Source: Chachezhania sediminis | GTDB lineage: Bacteria > Pseudomonadota > Alphaproteobacteria > Rhodobacterales > Rhodobacteraceae | Length of the DNA stretch: 64,000 nucleotides | NCBI RefSeq assembly: GCF_009765275.1 | Contig: NZ_VOPH01000009.1 | Location: forward strand, 93,467 to 157,466 | Direction of reading: 5' to 3' | Shown here: positions 54,042 to 63,176 of the stretch, in pieces | Numbering within the stretch: position 1 is the first letter of the stretch | Layout: each line of letters starts with the position of its first letter | Notes under the pieces: generated by a model | The model's database searches: none | What the model saw: only the letters and a program-made list of their open reading frames with translations | What the model was told of the DNA's origin: nothing | Translations under genes and position numbers: made by a program

Positions 54042-55412
54042 CTACAGGCCCAGTTGCTTCTGCGTCTGGTCCAGCGCGGTGGCCACGCGGCCCAGCAGCG
54101 TGTCGACCTGTGCCTCGGTGATGATCAGCGGCGGGCAGAAGCCCAGCGTGTCGCCCATTGCCCGGGACACGACGCCCAGTTCCAGCAGGTTGGTCGAGGC
54201 CGCGGCACCCAGGGCGCCGGGCTTGTCCAGTGCCTTCTTGGCCGCCTTGTCGGTGACCAGTTCCAGGCCTGCGATCAGGCCCACACCGCGATGTTCGCCG
54301 ACCAGCGGGTGCGAGGTCAGCTTGGCCAGGCCCGCCTGCATGTAGGCACCGACCTTGGCCGCGTGCTCGACCAGGCCCTCTTCCTCGATGATGCGCAGGT
54401 TTTCCAGCGCCACGGCCGCGCCGACCGGATGACCGCCGCCGGTGAAACCATGCCCGAAGGCGCCCAGACGGTTGGATTCGTCGGCGATCGGCTCGAACAC
54501 GCGGTCATTGATCAGGATGGCGGAGAACGGCTGGTAGGCCGAGGTGATCTGCTTCGACAGCGTCATGATGTCGGGGCGCATGCCGAAGGTTTCGGTGCCG
54601 AACATCTTGCCGGTCCGGCCGAAGCCGCAGATGACCTCGTCCGCGATCAGCAGGATCTCGTACTTGTCCAGAACGGCCTGGATCGCCTGCCAATAGCCCT
54701 TGGGCGGCACGACGACACCGCCGGCACCCAGCACCGGCTCGCCGATGAAGGCCGCGATGGTTTCCGGGCCTTCGGCCAGGATCATCTCTTCCAGCTCGGC
54801 CGCGCGGCGGGCGACAAAGGCCTCCTCGGTCTCGCCCTCCTGGCAATCGCGCCAGTAGTGCGGGCTGCCGGTGTGCAGGAAGCCCGGCAGCGGCAGGCTG
54901 AAGGAATTGTGGTTCATCGGCAGGCCGGTCATGCTGGCCGCAACCGTGGTGATCCCGTGATAGCCGCGCAGGCGGCTGATGATCTTCTTGCGTTCCGGCT
55001 GGCCCATCGCGTTCGCGCGATACCACAGCATCTTGACGATGGTGTCGTTTGCTTCCGACCCCGAGTTGGTGAAGAAAGCCTTGGACATCGGCACCGGCGC
55101 CATGCCCACCAGCTTTTCCGCCAGCTCGCCCGCCGGTCCGTGACCGCGACCCGAGAAGGTGTGGTAGTAGGGCAGCTGCTGCATCTGCTTGATGGCCGCG
55201 TCGACCAGACGCTGTTCGGAAAAGCCCAGAGCGGTGCACCACAGGCCAGCCATCGCCTCGATGTATTCCTTGCCGGTCCCGTCGTAGACGTGGATCCCGT
55301 CGCCCCGCTCCATGATCAGGGCGCCTTTTTCCTGCAGGTCGCGGGCGTTGGTGTAGGGGTGCATGTGAAAGCGCGCGTCGCGGCCTTCGATCGAGTTCGG
55401 GATGACGTTCAT
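54042..55412 (-). CDS. class III omega-aminotransferase
   Basis: About 456 residues; the ATG at 55412 (MNVIPNSIEGRDARFHMHPY) follows AGGAAGG. NSGSEANDTIVKMLWYRANA, RLRGYHGITT, LLIADEVICGFGRTG (Asp on PLP nitrogen) and the PLP lysine in IMTLSKQITSAYQPFSAI define the omega-amino acid/amine:pyruvate group that contains putrescine, taurine and beta-alanine transaminases. It is divergent from a GntR regulator across a gap with a perfect palindrome, so it forms a self-contained unit for an amine substrate. Confidence 0.93.
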   Translation of the reverse strand: MNVIPNSIEGRDARFHMHPYTNARDLQEKGALIMERGDGIHVYDGTGKEYIEAMAGLWCTALGFSEQRLVDAAIKQMQQLPYYHTFSGRGHGPAGELAEKLVGMAPVPMSKAFFTNSGSEANDTIVKMLWYRANAMGQPERKKIISRLRGYHGITTVAASMTGLPMNHNSFSLPLPGFLHTGSPHYWRDCQEGETEEAFVARRAAELEEMILAEGPETIAAFIGEPVLGAGGVVVPPKGYWQAIQAVLDKYEILLIADEVICGFGRTGKMFGTETFGMRPDIMTLSKQITSAYQPFSAILINDRVFEPIADESNRLGAFGHGFTGGGHPVGAAVALENLRIIEEEGLVEHAAKVGAYMQAGLAKLTSHPLVGEHRGVGLIAGLELVTDKAAKKALDKPGALGAAASTNLLELGVVSRAMGDTLGFCPPLIITEAQVDTLLGRVATALDQTQKQLGL

Positions 55413-55477
55413 CGGGTTTCCTTCCTGCCGGTCCGGCGCGTCGCAAATTCGCGCCTTTCCAAATGAGATGTATGTTG

Positions 55478-55491
55478 CATGATGCATCATG
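55478..55491. promoter_or_regulatory. perfect palindrome, candidate GntR (FadR-subfamily) operator
   Basis: CATGATGCATCATG at 55478-55491 is a perfect 14-bp palindrome, inside an AT-rich patch between the divergent aminotransferase and gntR genes. It would lie across the aminotransferase promoter region. Confidence 0.55.
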
Positions 55492-55548
55492 TCATTTGTT
55501 GTCAACGAGGCACCTCGACCGATGGGCGAGAAGTTCGGTCTTGGGACC

Positions 55549-56211
55549 ATGAAACGCGAAAATCTGGGCGACGGCGTCTATGCCCGGCTGTCCGAGGCGC
55601 TGATCCAGGGACGGTTTCCGCCGGACCACCGGCTGACGATTCGCGACCTGGCGGACTCGCTGGGAACCAGCGTAACCCCGGTGCGCGACGCGCTTCTGCG
55701 GTTGATCCAGGACGGTGCGCTGGAACAACGTTCGCCCCGCGACGTGCGGGTGCCGATCCTGTCGGTTTCCCGATACGAGGAAATCCGGGCGATGCGGGTC
55801 AGGCTGGAAGGACTGGCGGCGCGGGAATGCGCGCTGCGGGCCGGGCCCGCCGACGTGACCCGGATGCGGCAGATCGATCACGAGATGCACCGCGCCATCG
55901 ACGCCGACGACTGGTCCCGCGCGGTGCTGCTGAACCAGCAGTTCCATTTCTCGCTGGCCGAGATCGGCGGGATGGAGCTGCTGCGTGCCACCCTGCAACG
56001 GCTGTGGCTGCAGATGGGCCCGCTGATCGCGGCCTATTACCGGTCGGGCAATGGCAGGACCCGGGGCGACGAACATCACGTGATCATCGATGCCGTGGCC
56101 CGGGGCGATGCCGACGCGGCCGAGCAGGCCATCCGCAAGGAAATCCTGGAAGCGGGAGAGCCGATGTTCGCCGAAATCGCCAAGCTTCAAGGCACGGACA
56201 TCGCTGTCTGA
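55549..56211 (+). CDS. GntR-family transcriptional regulator, FCD (FadR) subfamily
   Basis: About 220 residues from ATG 55549 (MKRENLGDGVYARLSEALI). A further in-frame ATG at 55489 would add 20 residues but overlaps the palindrome and lacks a ribosome site. The HTH includes LTIRDLADSLGTSVTPVRDA; the helical FCD domain has the metal-site residues around MRQIDHEMHRA and LLNQQFHFSLAE. Divergent from the aminotransferase gene, which it likely controls. Confidence 0.9.
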   Translation: MKRENLGDGVYARLSEALIQGRFPPDHRLTIRDLADSLGTSVTPVRDALLRLIQDGALEQRSPRDVRVPILSVSRYEEIRAMRVRLEGLAARECALRAGPADVTRMRQIDHEMHRAIDADDWSRAVLLNQQFHFSLAEIGGMELLRATLQRLWLQMGPLIAAYYRSGNGRTRGDEHHVIIDAVARGDADAAEQAIRKEILEAGEPMFAEIAKLQGTDIAV

Positions 56212-56286
56212 TCGCCGTGTGATCCCTTTGTGACCCGTGTGTGAGCGGCCCTTGCGGGCCCTGCCACCCTTGAATTCCGGCCAGAT

Positions 56287-56304
56287 TGACGCCATGTTAC
56301 GTCA
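56287..56304. promoter_or_regulatory. inverted repeat upstream of the RES/Xre pair
   Basis: TGACG (56287-56291) and CGTCA (56300-56304) flank an 8-base spacer 20 bases before the antitoxin start. Toxin-antitoxin operons normally autorepress through such sites. Confidence 0.4.
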
Positions 56305-56323
56305 GCATCACCGGAGCACACGC

Positions 56324-56674
56324 ATGCCCATTGCACAATTCGCCGAAGACGGACTTTTCGAGCCGCGCAAGATCGCGGCCGTTCTGCGCACCTCCTCCGA
56401 AGAGGTCGCGATGACGGTGGGCCTTGGCAAGGACGCCGTGCAGCGCAGGGCACGGATCCGCTCGGACAAGACCCAGCGGCGCCTGCGGGAACTGGTCGAG
56501 GTGCTGAACAAGGTCCAGCCGCGCTTCGGATCCGACCTGATGGCCTATGCCTGGTTCCGGTCGGAACCGCTGGCAGGCTTCGACGGGCGCACGGCGATGA
56601 CGCTGGTCCAGGACGGCAAGGCGCAGCAGGTGCTGGACTATATCGACGCGTTGGATGCCGGCGTCTACGCCTGA
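56324..56674 (+). CDS. antitoxin, Xre/MbcA/ParS family
   Basis: About 116 residues from ATG 56324 (CGGAG upstream). The C-terminal part LMAYAWFRSEPLAGFDGRTA, then LVQDGKAQQVLDYIDALDAG is the MbcA/ParS/Xre toxin-binding domain that inserts into the active site of RES toxins; the N-terminal half is helical, with a degenerate Xre-like fold. The stop overlaps the toxin start (TGATG). Neutralises the downstream RES protein and probably represses the operon. Confidence 0.9.
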   Translation: MPIAQFAEDGLFEPRKIAAVLRTSSEEVAMTVGLGKDAVQRRARIRSDKTQRRLRELVEVLNKVQPRFGSDLMAYAWFRSEPLAGFDGRTAMTLVQDGKAQQVLDYIDALDAGVYA

Positions 56675-57177
56675 TGCCGCTGGCCGACGGGCACTATCGC
56701 GGCCCCCTTTATCGCGCGCTGAACCCGGTCTATGCCCGGACGCCCCTGTCGGGCGCAGGGGCCGCGCGCTATGGCGGGCGGTTCAATCCGAAGGGTATCG
56801 AAACGCTTTATACTGCGCTGGATCCCGCGACCGCCTTGCGGGAGGCCAACCAGGTCGGCGACCTGCAGCCCACGGTGCTGGTGTCCTACCGGGCCGACCT
56901 GGGCCCCCTCTTCGACAGCCGTGACTTCCGGGCGCTGGCGGCGCGGGGGCTGACGCCCGCGACACTCGCCGATCCCGGATGGCGATCCGCGATGCTGGAC
57001 GGGCGCCCGGTGCCGACCCAGGGCCTGGCCACGGCCCTGATCGCCGAAGGCTATGCCGGCCTGTTGGTCCGCAGCTTTGCCCATGGCACGACCGGCCGGA
57101 ACCTGAACCTGGTGCTTTGGCGCTGGGACGGAGCGCTATCGGTTATCGACGACGAAAACCGACTGGGCCGTATTTGA
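56674..57177 (+). CDS. RES-domain toxin
   Basis: 167 residues with the RES fold named for its Arg-Glu-Ser residues: Arg14 in LYRALNP (or Arg36 in RYGGRFNPKG), Glu57 in TALREANQ and Ser134 in LLVRSFAHG. RES toxins degrade or ADP-ribosylate with NAD+, halting growth when the antitoxin is lost. Directly coupled to its Xre/MbcA partner. Both genes are GC-rich like the genome, so this pair is well adapted to the host. Confidence 0.93.
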   Translation: MPLADGHYRGPLYRALNPVYARTPLSGAGAARYGGRFNPKGIETLYTALDPATALREANQVGDLQPTVLVSYRADLGPLFDSRDFRALAARGLTPATLADPGWRSAMLDGRPVPTQGLATALIAEGYAGLLVRSFAHGTTGRNLNLVLWRWDGALSVIDDENRLGRI

Positions 57178-57241
57178 CGCCCTGCGACCCTCAACCACTG
57201 GCAATGCGGACTTCTTCGCCGCACCATGCAGGGTAGAATCC

Positions 57242-57290
57242 GGTTTGCCCCTTCACATACATTCACATAATTGTATATGAAAGGGCAACC
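57242..57290. promoter_or_regulatory. AcrR-like operator upstream of the RND efflux genes
   Basis: Imperfect inverted repeat with arms 57242-57261 and 57271-57290. Its core CACATACATT (57254-57263) and ATTGTATATG (57270-57279) resembles the known AcrR operator half-site TACATACATT. AT-rich patch 40 bases before the adaptor start. A TetR-type repressor of the pump probably binds here. Confidence 0.5.
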
Positions 57291-57328
57291 CGCCCACCAA
57301 GACGGCACCCGACCGTCTGGACGATGCC

Positions 57329-58336
57329 ATGAGGACAGTGCCCGTGAAACCGTCGACCCTTCGCCTTGCCTTCGTCGCCACGCTGTGGGGCACCGGGCTT
57401 TTCCTGTCCCCCGCCCTGGCGCAGGAAACAGTGCAATCCGTGCCGCTGACCGTCTGGAAATCGGTCTTCGGCCAGATCGAGACGCGCGACCTGTATCCGG
57501 CCCGCGCCCGGATCGGCGGCACGCTGGACGAGGTGACGGTCACCGAAGGCTCGCGCGTGACGGCGGGTCAGCAGATCGCCCATGTCACCGACGAGAAGCT
57601 GGACCTGCAACTGCACGCTGTCGACGCACAGCTGAGGGCGCTGGACTCGCAGCTGGAGAACGCGGAAACCGAACTGGCGCGGGGCGAAAACCTGTTGCAG
57701 CGCGGCGTGACCACGACCCAGGCGCTGGACCAGTTGCGGACCGAACTGCGTGTCCTGCAGGGCCGCCGCGACGCCACCGTGGCGGACCGCGACGTGCTGA
57801 TCCAGCGCCAGGCCGAAGGCGCCGTGATCGCGCCCATCGCGGGCACGGTCCTGTCGGTGCCCGTGACCACCGGGTCGGTCGTGCTGCAGGGCGAACAGAT
57901 CGCCCAGATCGGCGGCGGCGGCTTCTTCCTGCGGCTGGCGATCCCGGAACGACACGCCGCAGCCCTGACCGAAGGCGGAGAGATCCGGCTGGTCGAGGCG
58001 GAAGGTGAACGGTCGGGCAAACTGGTCAAGATCTATCCGCAGATCGAAAGCGGCCGCGTGATCGCGGATGTCGAGGTCGACGGCCTGCCCACCGATTTCG
58101 TCGACGCCCGCGTGCCCGTGCGCCTGCCTGTCGGGCAGACGCAGGCGCTGGTGATCCCGGCGGCGGCGGTCGAAACGCGGATGGGGCTCGACTTCGTGAC
58201 CGTCCAAGGTGCGGACGGCGCACCGGTGGACCGCGTCGTCGTGCTGGGCCAGTCCCATGATATCGACGGCACCGCCATGGTCGAGGTTCTGACCGGTCTG
58301 ACAGCCGGCATGGTCCTGGCAGGCCGTCATGAGTGA
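57329..58336 (+). CDS. RND efflux periplasmic adaptor subunit (HlyD/AcrA family)
   Basis: 335 residues with a signal peptide (LRLAFVATLWGTGLFLSPALA). A biotinyl-lipoyl-like domain (ARIGGTLDEVTVTEGSRVTA) encloses a coiled-coil hairpin (about 90-160, LQLHAVDAQLRALDSQLENA), then a beta-barrel and membrane-proximal domain. It has no lipobox cysteine, so it is not a lipoprotein. Overlaps the pump gene by eight bases. Confidence 0.92.
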   Translation: MRTVPVKPSTLRLAFVATLWGTGLFLSPALAQETVQSVPLTVWKSVFGQIETRDLYPARARIGGTLDEVTVTEGSRVTAGQQIAHVTDEKLDLQLHAVDAQLRALDSQLENAETELARGENLLQRGVTTTQALDQLRTELRVLQGRRDATVADRDVLIQRQAEGAVIAPIAGTVLSVPVTTGSVVLQGEQIAQIGGGGFFLRLAIPERHAAALTEGGEIRLVEAEGERSGKLVKIYPQIESGRVIADVEVDGLPTDFVDARVPVRLPVGQTQALVIPAAAVETRMGLDFVTVQGADGAPVDRVVVLGQSHDIDGTAMVEVLTGLTAGMVLAGRHE

Positions 58337-61300
58337 TCCCGCAGACCAAAGCCTTGGCATCGCAGGCCGGCTGACCCGCACCTTCATCACATCGGCACTG
58401 ACCCCGCTGATGATCCTGGCCGCCCTGGCCATGGGCCTTGTCGCCCTGATCAGCCTTCCGCGCGAGGAAGAGCCCCAGATCTCGGTCCCGCTGGTCGACA
58501 TCCACATCCAGGCGCCGGGCCTTCGGGCCGAGGACGCGGTGAAGCTGGTGACCGAACCGATGGAGACCATCGTCAAGGGCATCAACGGGGTCGAACATGT
58601 CTATTCGCAGACCCGCGACGACTATGCCATGGTCACCGCCCGCTTCCTTGTGGGGACAGAGGCCGACCTGGCCATCCTGCGGGTCCACGACAAGGTCCGC
58701 GCCAACATGGACCGGATCCCGGTAGGGATCGCCGAACCCCTGATCGTGGGCCGCGGCATCGACGACGTGGCCATCGTGGCCCTGACGCTGACGCCGAAAC
58801 CCGAAGCCGGCGACATCAGCGCCGGCGACCTGACCCGGATCGCCCGCGAATTGCAGGTCGAACTGTCCAAGATCGACGATGTCGGCCTGACCTATATCGT
58901 GGGCGAGGCGCAGGACGCGATCCGCATCGCACCCGACCCCGAAAAGCTGGCGCTTTACGGCGTGACGCTGCAGCAACTGGCGGGCAAGGTCGAAGGTGCG
59001 AACAAGGCGTTTTCCACCGGTCTGGTCCGCGACGGGGGACAAGAAATCGCGCTTGTCGCCGGCCAGACGCTGGGCACCCCTGACGAAATCGGCAACCTGC
59101 TTCTGACCACCCGCGACGGCCGCCCGGTCTATGTCCGCGACGTGGCCGGGATATCCTATGTTCCCAACACGGCAGACAACATCGTCTCGCACCTGGAACG
59201 CGGGGACGACGGCATCGACCGCCGTCCGGCCGTGACGCTGGCCATTGCCAAACGCGCAGGTGCCAACGCGGTGACGGTGGCCGAACAGGTCCTGCACCGG
59301 ACCCACGCACTGGAAGGCCAACTGATACCCGAGGCGGTGCAGGTCGTGGTCACCCGCGACTATGGCGAAACCGCGGACGAAAAGGCCAACGAACTGCTGT
59401 TCCACCTGGGCCTTGCGACCCTGTCCATCGTCGGGCTGGTGCTCTTGGCCATCGGCTGGCGGGAAAGCATCGTCGTTGCGGTGGTCATCCCGGTGACGAT
59501 CCTGCTGACGCTCTTTGCCGCGTGGATCATGGGCTACACGCTGAACCGGGTGTCGCTCTTCGCGCTGATCTTCTCCATCGGGATCCTGGTCGACGACGCC
59601 ATCGTGGTGATCGAAAACATCGCCCGCCACTGGGCCATGCCCGACGATGCGTCCCGCGTCGCCAAGGCGATCCGCGCTGTGGCAGAGGTCGGCAACCCCA
59701 CCATCGTCGCCACCCTGACCGTGGTCGCGGCGCTGCTGCCGATGCTTTTCGTATCCGGGCTGATGGGGCCCTACATGAGCCCCATTCCCGCCATCGCCTC
59801 TGCCGCGATGCTGTTTTCCTTCTTCGTGGCCGTGATCATCACGCCCTGGATGATGGCCAAGGTCGCCGGCCGCGCCCCGGTCCACCATGATGCACACGGC
59901 GCCGCGGGCGGTGCCCTGGGCCGCGTCTACGCCGCTGTCGCCCGGCCGATCCTGTCCAGCAAGGGGACCAGCCTGCTGTTTCTGGTCGTCACGGTGGTCC
60001 TGTCCTTCGGCTCGCTGGGGATGCTCTATACCCGCGACGTGACGGTGAAACTCCTGCCCTTCGACAACAAGTCGGAACTGGCGGTCGTGATCGACCTGCC
60101 CGAAGGCGCCTCGACCGAGGACACAGATGCCCTGGCGCAGGACGTGGCCCGCCTGGTGCTGGACATTCCGGAGGTGATGTCGGTCCAGACACATGCCGGC
60201 GATGCCGCGCCCTTCAACTTCAACGGGCTGGTGCGCCACTATTACCTGCGGGCAGAACCGAACCTTGGCGACGTGCAGGTGAACCTGTCGCCCAAGGGCG
60301 AGCGGGACCGGACCAGCCACGAGATCGCGCTGGAGATCCGCCAGCGCCTGGCCGACCTGCCACGCCCCGACGGCACCAGCCTGAAGACCGTCGAACCGCC
60401 CCCCGGGCCGCCCGTGATCGCGACACTGCTGGCCGAGGTCTATGGACCCGACGCCGCCACCCGGCGGGAAGCGGCGGAGAAGATCCAGCAGGCGTTCGAG
60501 GCCGTGCCTTACGTCGTCGATGTGGACAACGGCTTCGGGACAGAGGCGCGGCGGCTGCGGGCCACCATCTCCTCGGACCAGCTGGAATTCCACGGCGTGC
60601 AGGAATCGGACGTCTTCGCCACGCTGGACATCCTGAACCGGGGCCGGACCGTGGGCTATTCCCACCGCGGCGACGGGCGCTATCCGATCCCGATCGTGGT
60701 GGAACGGGACAAGTCCGACCGGGTCGTCGACGAACGGTTCCTGTCGACGCCGATCCCCGCCAATGTGCTGCCCGGCGCCCGGGGAGTCGTGGAGCTGGGC
60801 GACGTGGTGGAAATCCTGGAGGAGACGTCTTCCTTCCCGATCTTCCGCCACAATGGCCACGCGGTCGAAATGGTGATGGCCGAACTGGCCGGCGATTACG
60901 AGGCGCCGCTTTACGGTATGCTGGCCGTGGCCGACCAGATCGACGCAATGGACTGGCCCGACGGCGGGCCCGAAATCCGCATGATGGGCCAACCCGAGGA
61001 CGAGCGCGACGTCTCGCTCCTGTGGGACGGCGAATGGGAGGTGACGGTGGTCACCTTCCGCGACATGGGCGCGGCCTTCGCGGTGGCGCTGCTGGGGATC
61101 TACATCCTGGTGGTGGCGCAGTTCGGATCGTTCCGCCTGCCGCTGGTGATCCTGACACCGGTGCCGCTGACCTTCCTTGGGATCATGATCGGGCACTGGC
61201 TGTTCTCGGCCCCCTTCTCTGCCCCCTCGATGATCGGCTTCATCGCCTTGGCAGGGATCATCGTCCGCAACTCGATCCTGCTGGTGGACTTTATCCGCCA

Positions 61301-61526
61301 TGCGGATGCCGATGGCCGGTCCATGACCGACATCCTGATCGAGGCCGGGTCGATCCGGTTCAAGCCGATCCTGCTGACCGCCGTCGCAGCCATGATCGGT
61401 GCCGTCGTGATCCTGGCCGACCCGATTTTCCAGGGTCTCGCGATCTCGCTTCTGTTCGGGCTCTTGAGTTCGACGCTGCTGACCGTGCTGGTGATCCCCG
61501 CGATCTATCGCGTGTTCCGCAGCTGA
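58329..61526 (+). CDS. RND efflux transporter permease (AcrB/MexB-like)
   Basis: Inner-membrane proton-driven pump of 1065 residues with twelve membrane helices and two large periplasmic loops (about 40-340 and 570-875). Helix 4 carries FSIGILVDDAIVVIENIARH with the paired aspartates of the proton relay. GGDGRYPIP-like and ELGDVVEILEET segments lie in the porter region. The substrate could be drugs, bile salts or solvents. No outer-membrane TolC partner follows; a hairpin ends the unit. Confidence 0.95.
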   Translation: MSDPADQSLGIAGRLTRTFITSALTPLMILAALAMGLVALISLPREEEPQISVPLVDIHIQAPGLRAEDAVKLVTEPMETIVKGINGVEHVYSQTRDDYAMVTARFLVGTEADLAILRVHDKVRANMDRIPVGIAEPLIVGRGIDDVAIVALTLTPKPEAGDISAGDLTRIARELQVELSKIDDVGLTYIVGEAQDAIRIAPDPEKLALYGVTLQQLAGKVEGANKAFSTGLVRDGGQEIALVAGQTLGTPDEIGNLLLTTRDGRPVYVRDVAGISYVPNTADNIVSHLERGDDGIDRRPAVTLAIAKRAGANAVTVAEQVLHRTHALEGQLIPEAVQVVVTRDYGETADEKANELLFHLGLATLSIVGLVLLAIGWRESIVVAVVIPVTILLTLFAAWIMGYTLNRVSLFALIFSIGILVDDAIVVIENIARHWAMPDDASRVAKAIRAVAEVGNPTIVATLTVVAALLPMLFVSGLMGPYMSPIPAIASAAMLFSFFVAVIITPWMMAKVAGRAPVHHDAHGAAGGALGRVYAAVARPILSSKGTSLLFLVVTVVLSFGSLGMLYTRDVTVKLLPFDNKSELAVVIDLPEGASTEDTDALAQDVARLVLDIPEVMSVQTHAGDAAPFNFNGLVRHYYLRAEPNLGDVQVNLSPKGERDRTSHEIALEIRQRLADLPRPDGTSLKTVEPPPGPPVIATLLAEVYGPDAATRREAAEKIQQAFEAVPYVVDVDNGFGTEARRLRATISSDQLEFHGVQESDVFATLDILNRGRTVGYSHRGDGRYPIPIVVERDKSDRVVDERFLSTPIPANVLPGARGVVELGDVVEILEETSSFPIFRHNGHAVEMVMAELAGDYEAPLYGMLAVADQIDAMDWPDGGPEIRMMGQPEDERDVSLLWDGEWEVTVVTFRDMGAAFAVALLGIYILVVAQFGSFRLPLVILTPVPLTFLGIMIGHWLFSAPFSAPSMIGFIALAGIIVRNSILLVDFIRHADADGRSMTDILIEAGSIRFKPILLTAVAAMIGAVVILADPIFQGLAISLLFGLLSSTLLTVLVIPAIYRVFRS

Positions 61527-61531
61527 ATTTC

Positions 61532-61559
61532 GGCCCGCCCCTGTCGTCGGGGGCGGGCC
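61532..61559. terminator. hairpin between convergent RND and aminotransferase genes
   Basis: GGCCCGCCCC (61532-61541) pairs perfectly with GGGGCGGGCC (61550-61559), a 10-bp stem and 8-base loop, six bases after the pump stop and ten before the end of the convergent gene. Confidence 0.6.
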
Positions 61560-61568
61560 AAAGGGCCT

Positions 61569-62963
61569 CTAGCCCTCGACCGGTTCGGCCACCCTGCTCA
61601 GGCCGTATTTCGCTCCGGCATCGGTGATCGCCTGACGCAGGATCGCCACGATCTCGTCAATCTGCTCTTTCGTGATCACCAGCGGCGGGGAAATCACGCA
61701 GAGGGTCCCCATCGGCCGCACGATCAGGCCCAGCTGGAAACAGCGCTCGTCGACCAGCCGGGCAAAGGCCTTGTCCTCGGCCGTGGCATCGACCCGGTCG
61801 GCGTTCAGCTGGCACTGGACACAGCCTACCAGACCGACGGACCGCACGTCGGCCACCCCCGGCAGGTCCGCCAGCGATTGCAGGCCGGCGGCGAAATGCC
61901 CCGCCATCTCGCGCGCGTGGTCGACGATGCCTTCGCGCTCCATGATGTCGATATTCGCCAGTGCCGCGGCGCAGGCCACCGGCTGGTTCGAATAGGTGTA
62001 GCCGTTGTTGAACCAGCTGTCCTTGGCGTTCTCGCCCGAAACCCGCGCCAGAACCGCCTCGGAAATCGCAACGCCGCCCAAGGGGACATAGCCGGATGTC
62101 ACGCCCTTCGCGAAGGTGATGATGTCCGGCACCACGCCAAAGACCTTTTCCGACGCAAACCATTCCCCGCAGCGGCCGAAGCCCGTCACCACCTCGTCCG
62201 AGATATAGAGGATGTCGTGCTTCTCGCAGATCGCCTTGAACCGCGCGTGATAGCCTTCCGGCGGGATGATCACCCCGCCCGAGGCCAGGATCGGTTCGGC
62301 GATGAAAGCCGCGATGGTATCGGCGCCCAGCGTCGCGATCCGGTCCTCGAATTCCTTCACCAGATCGTCCAGGAACTCGGCTTGGGTCCGGTTCCCGGCA
62401 TGGCGCGGATTGGGACTGGACAGGAACGACACCCGGTCCGTCGCCACATCGAAGTTCGACCAGTTGTCCCGCCGCCCCGTCAGCGCCGCCGACAGCGACG
62501 TGGACCCATGATAGCCGTCGATCCGGGCGATGATCTTCTTCTTTTCCGGCCGGCCCAGCACATTGTTGAAGAATTCCGTGAACCGCACCGCCGTGTCCAC
62601 GGCAGTCGACCCGCCGGTGGTGAAGAAGATCCGGTTCAGGTCGCCGGGCGTCATGCCGGCAATCTTCTGCGCCAGCCGCGCCGCGGGGCTCGCGGCCCAG
62701 TACCAGGGCGACACGTAAGGAAGCGTCATCGCCTGTTCGGCCATCGCCTCGGCAATTTCCTTGCGCCCGTAACCCACCTGCGCGCACCACATGCCCGCGG
62801 GTCCATCGATCAGCTTCCGCCCGTCCTCGGTGTGGACGTAGATTCCTTCGGCGTGGGTCAGCACCGGCTGCGCGGTCCGCCCCAGGTTCGTCATGTCCTG
62901 CGAGGGCACCACCACGTGATCCCGCATCGCGTCCCGGACGCTTGTGGCTGCTTTTTCCACCAT
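61569..62963 (-). CDS. class III omega-aminotransferase
   Basis: About 464 residues; the ATG at 62963 (MVEKAATSV) is preceded by [32 protein letters not shown] (here Gly-Ser-Thr replaces the usual GSEA), [26 protein letters not shown] and the PLP lysine in [17 protein letters not shown] place it in the same group as the enzyme at 54042, but the two are clearly divergent. Divergent from a TetR regulator across a near-palindrome. Likely acts on an amine with pyruvate or glyoxylate. Confidence 0.92.
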   Translation of the reverse strand: MVEKAATSVRDAMRDHVVVPSQDMTNLGRTAQPVLTHAEGIYVHTEDGRKLIDGPAGMWCAQVGYGRKEIAEAMAEQAMTLPYVSPWYWAASPAARLAQKIAGMTPGDLNRIFFTTGGSTAVDTAVRFTEFFNNVLGRPEKKKIIARIDGYHGSTSLSAALTGRRDNWSNFDVATDRVSFLSSPNPRHAGNRTQAEFLDDLVKEFEDRIATLGADTIAAFIAEPILASGGVIIPPEGYHARFKAICEKHDILYISDEVVTGFGRCGEWFASEKVFGVVPDIITFAKGVTSGYVPLGGVAISEAVLARVSGENAKDSWFNNGYTYSNQPVACAAALANIDIMEREGIVDHAREMAGHFAAGLQSLADLPGVADVRSVGLVGCVQCQLNADRVDATAEDKAFARLVDERCFQLGLIVRPMGTLCVISPPLVITKEQIDEIVAILRQAITDAGAKYGLSRVAEPVEG

Positions 62964-63078
62964 CTCACTCGTCTCCGTCTGTGGTCGGCTTTCCGGCCAC
63001 GCGGACCCGGGCGCGCACCCTTCACGCGGCGCCCTTCGGGTCAGATGGCCTGTCCTGTTCCCTGGGTAGCAGAATTCT

Positions 63079-63096
63079 GATTGTTCGATCAATCAA
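63079..63096. promoter_or_regulatory. TetR/BetI-type operator between aminotransferase and tetR
   Basis: TGATTGTTCGATCAATCA (63079-63096) is palindromic with mismatches only at positions 7 and 12. It lies in the divergent gap, 117 bases from the aminotransferase start. The regulator at 63177 probably binds it. Confidence 0.58.
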
Positions 63097-63114
63097 ATTC
63101 TCCCTCGATCCTCG

Positions 63115-63142
63115 TTGACAGCGGGTCCCGTCTTTCACACAC
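63115..63142 (+). promoter_or_regulatory. candidate tetR promoter
   Basis: A perfect -35 TTGACA at 63115-63120; the -10 region 16-17 bases on (CACACT at 63137-63142) is weak. If used, transcription starts near 63150, after the first in-frame TTG at 63081. Confidence 0.38.
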
Positions 63143-63176
63143 TCCGCCCCGCACTTGCGCCCGAAAGGATCCTTCG

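Noticed and set aside
58026..61301. Very long open frame (1091 codons) on the minus strand opposite the RND pump
   Set aside because: It is the antisense of a clear RND permease; the translation is His/Arg/Gln-rich with no domain, as expected in GC-rich DNA.
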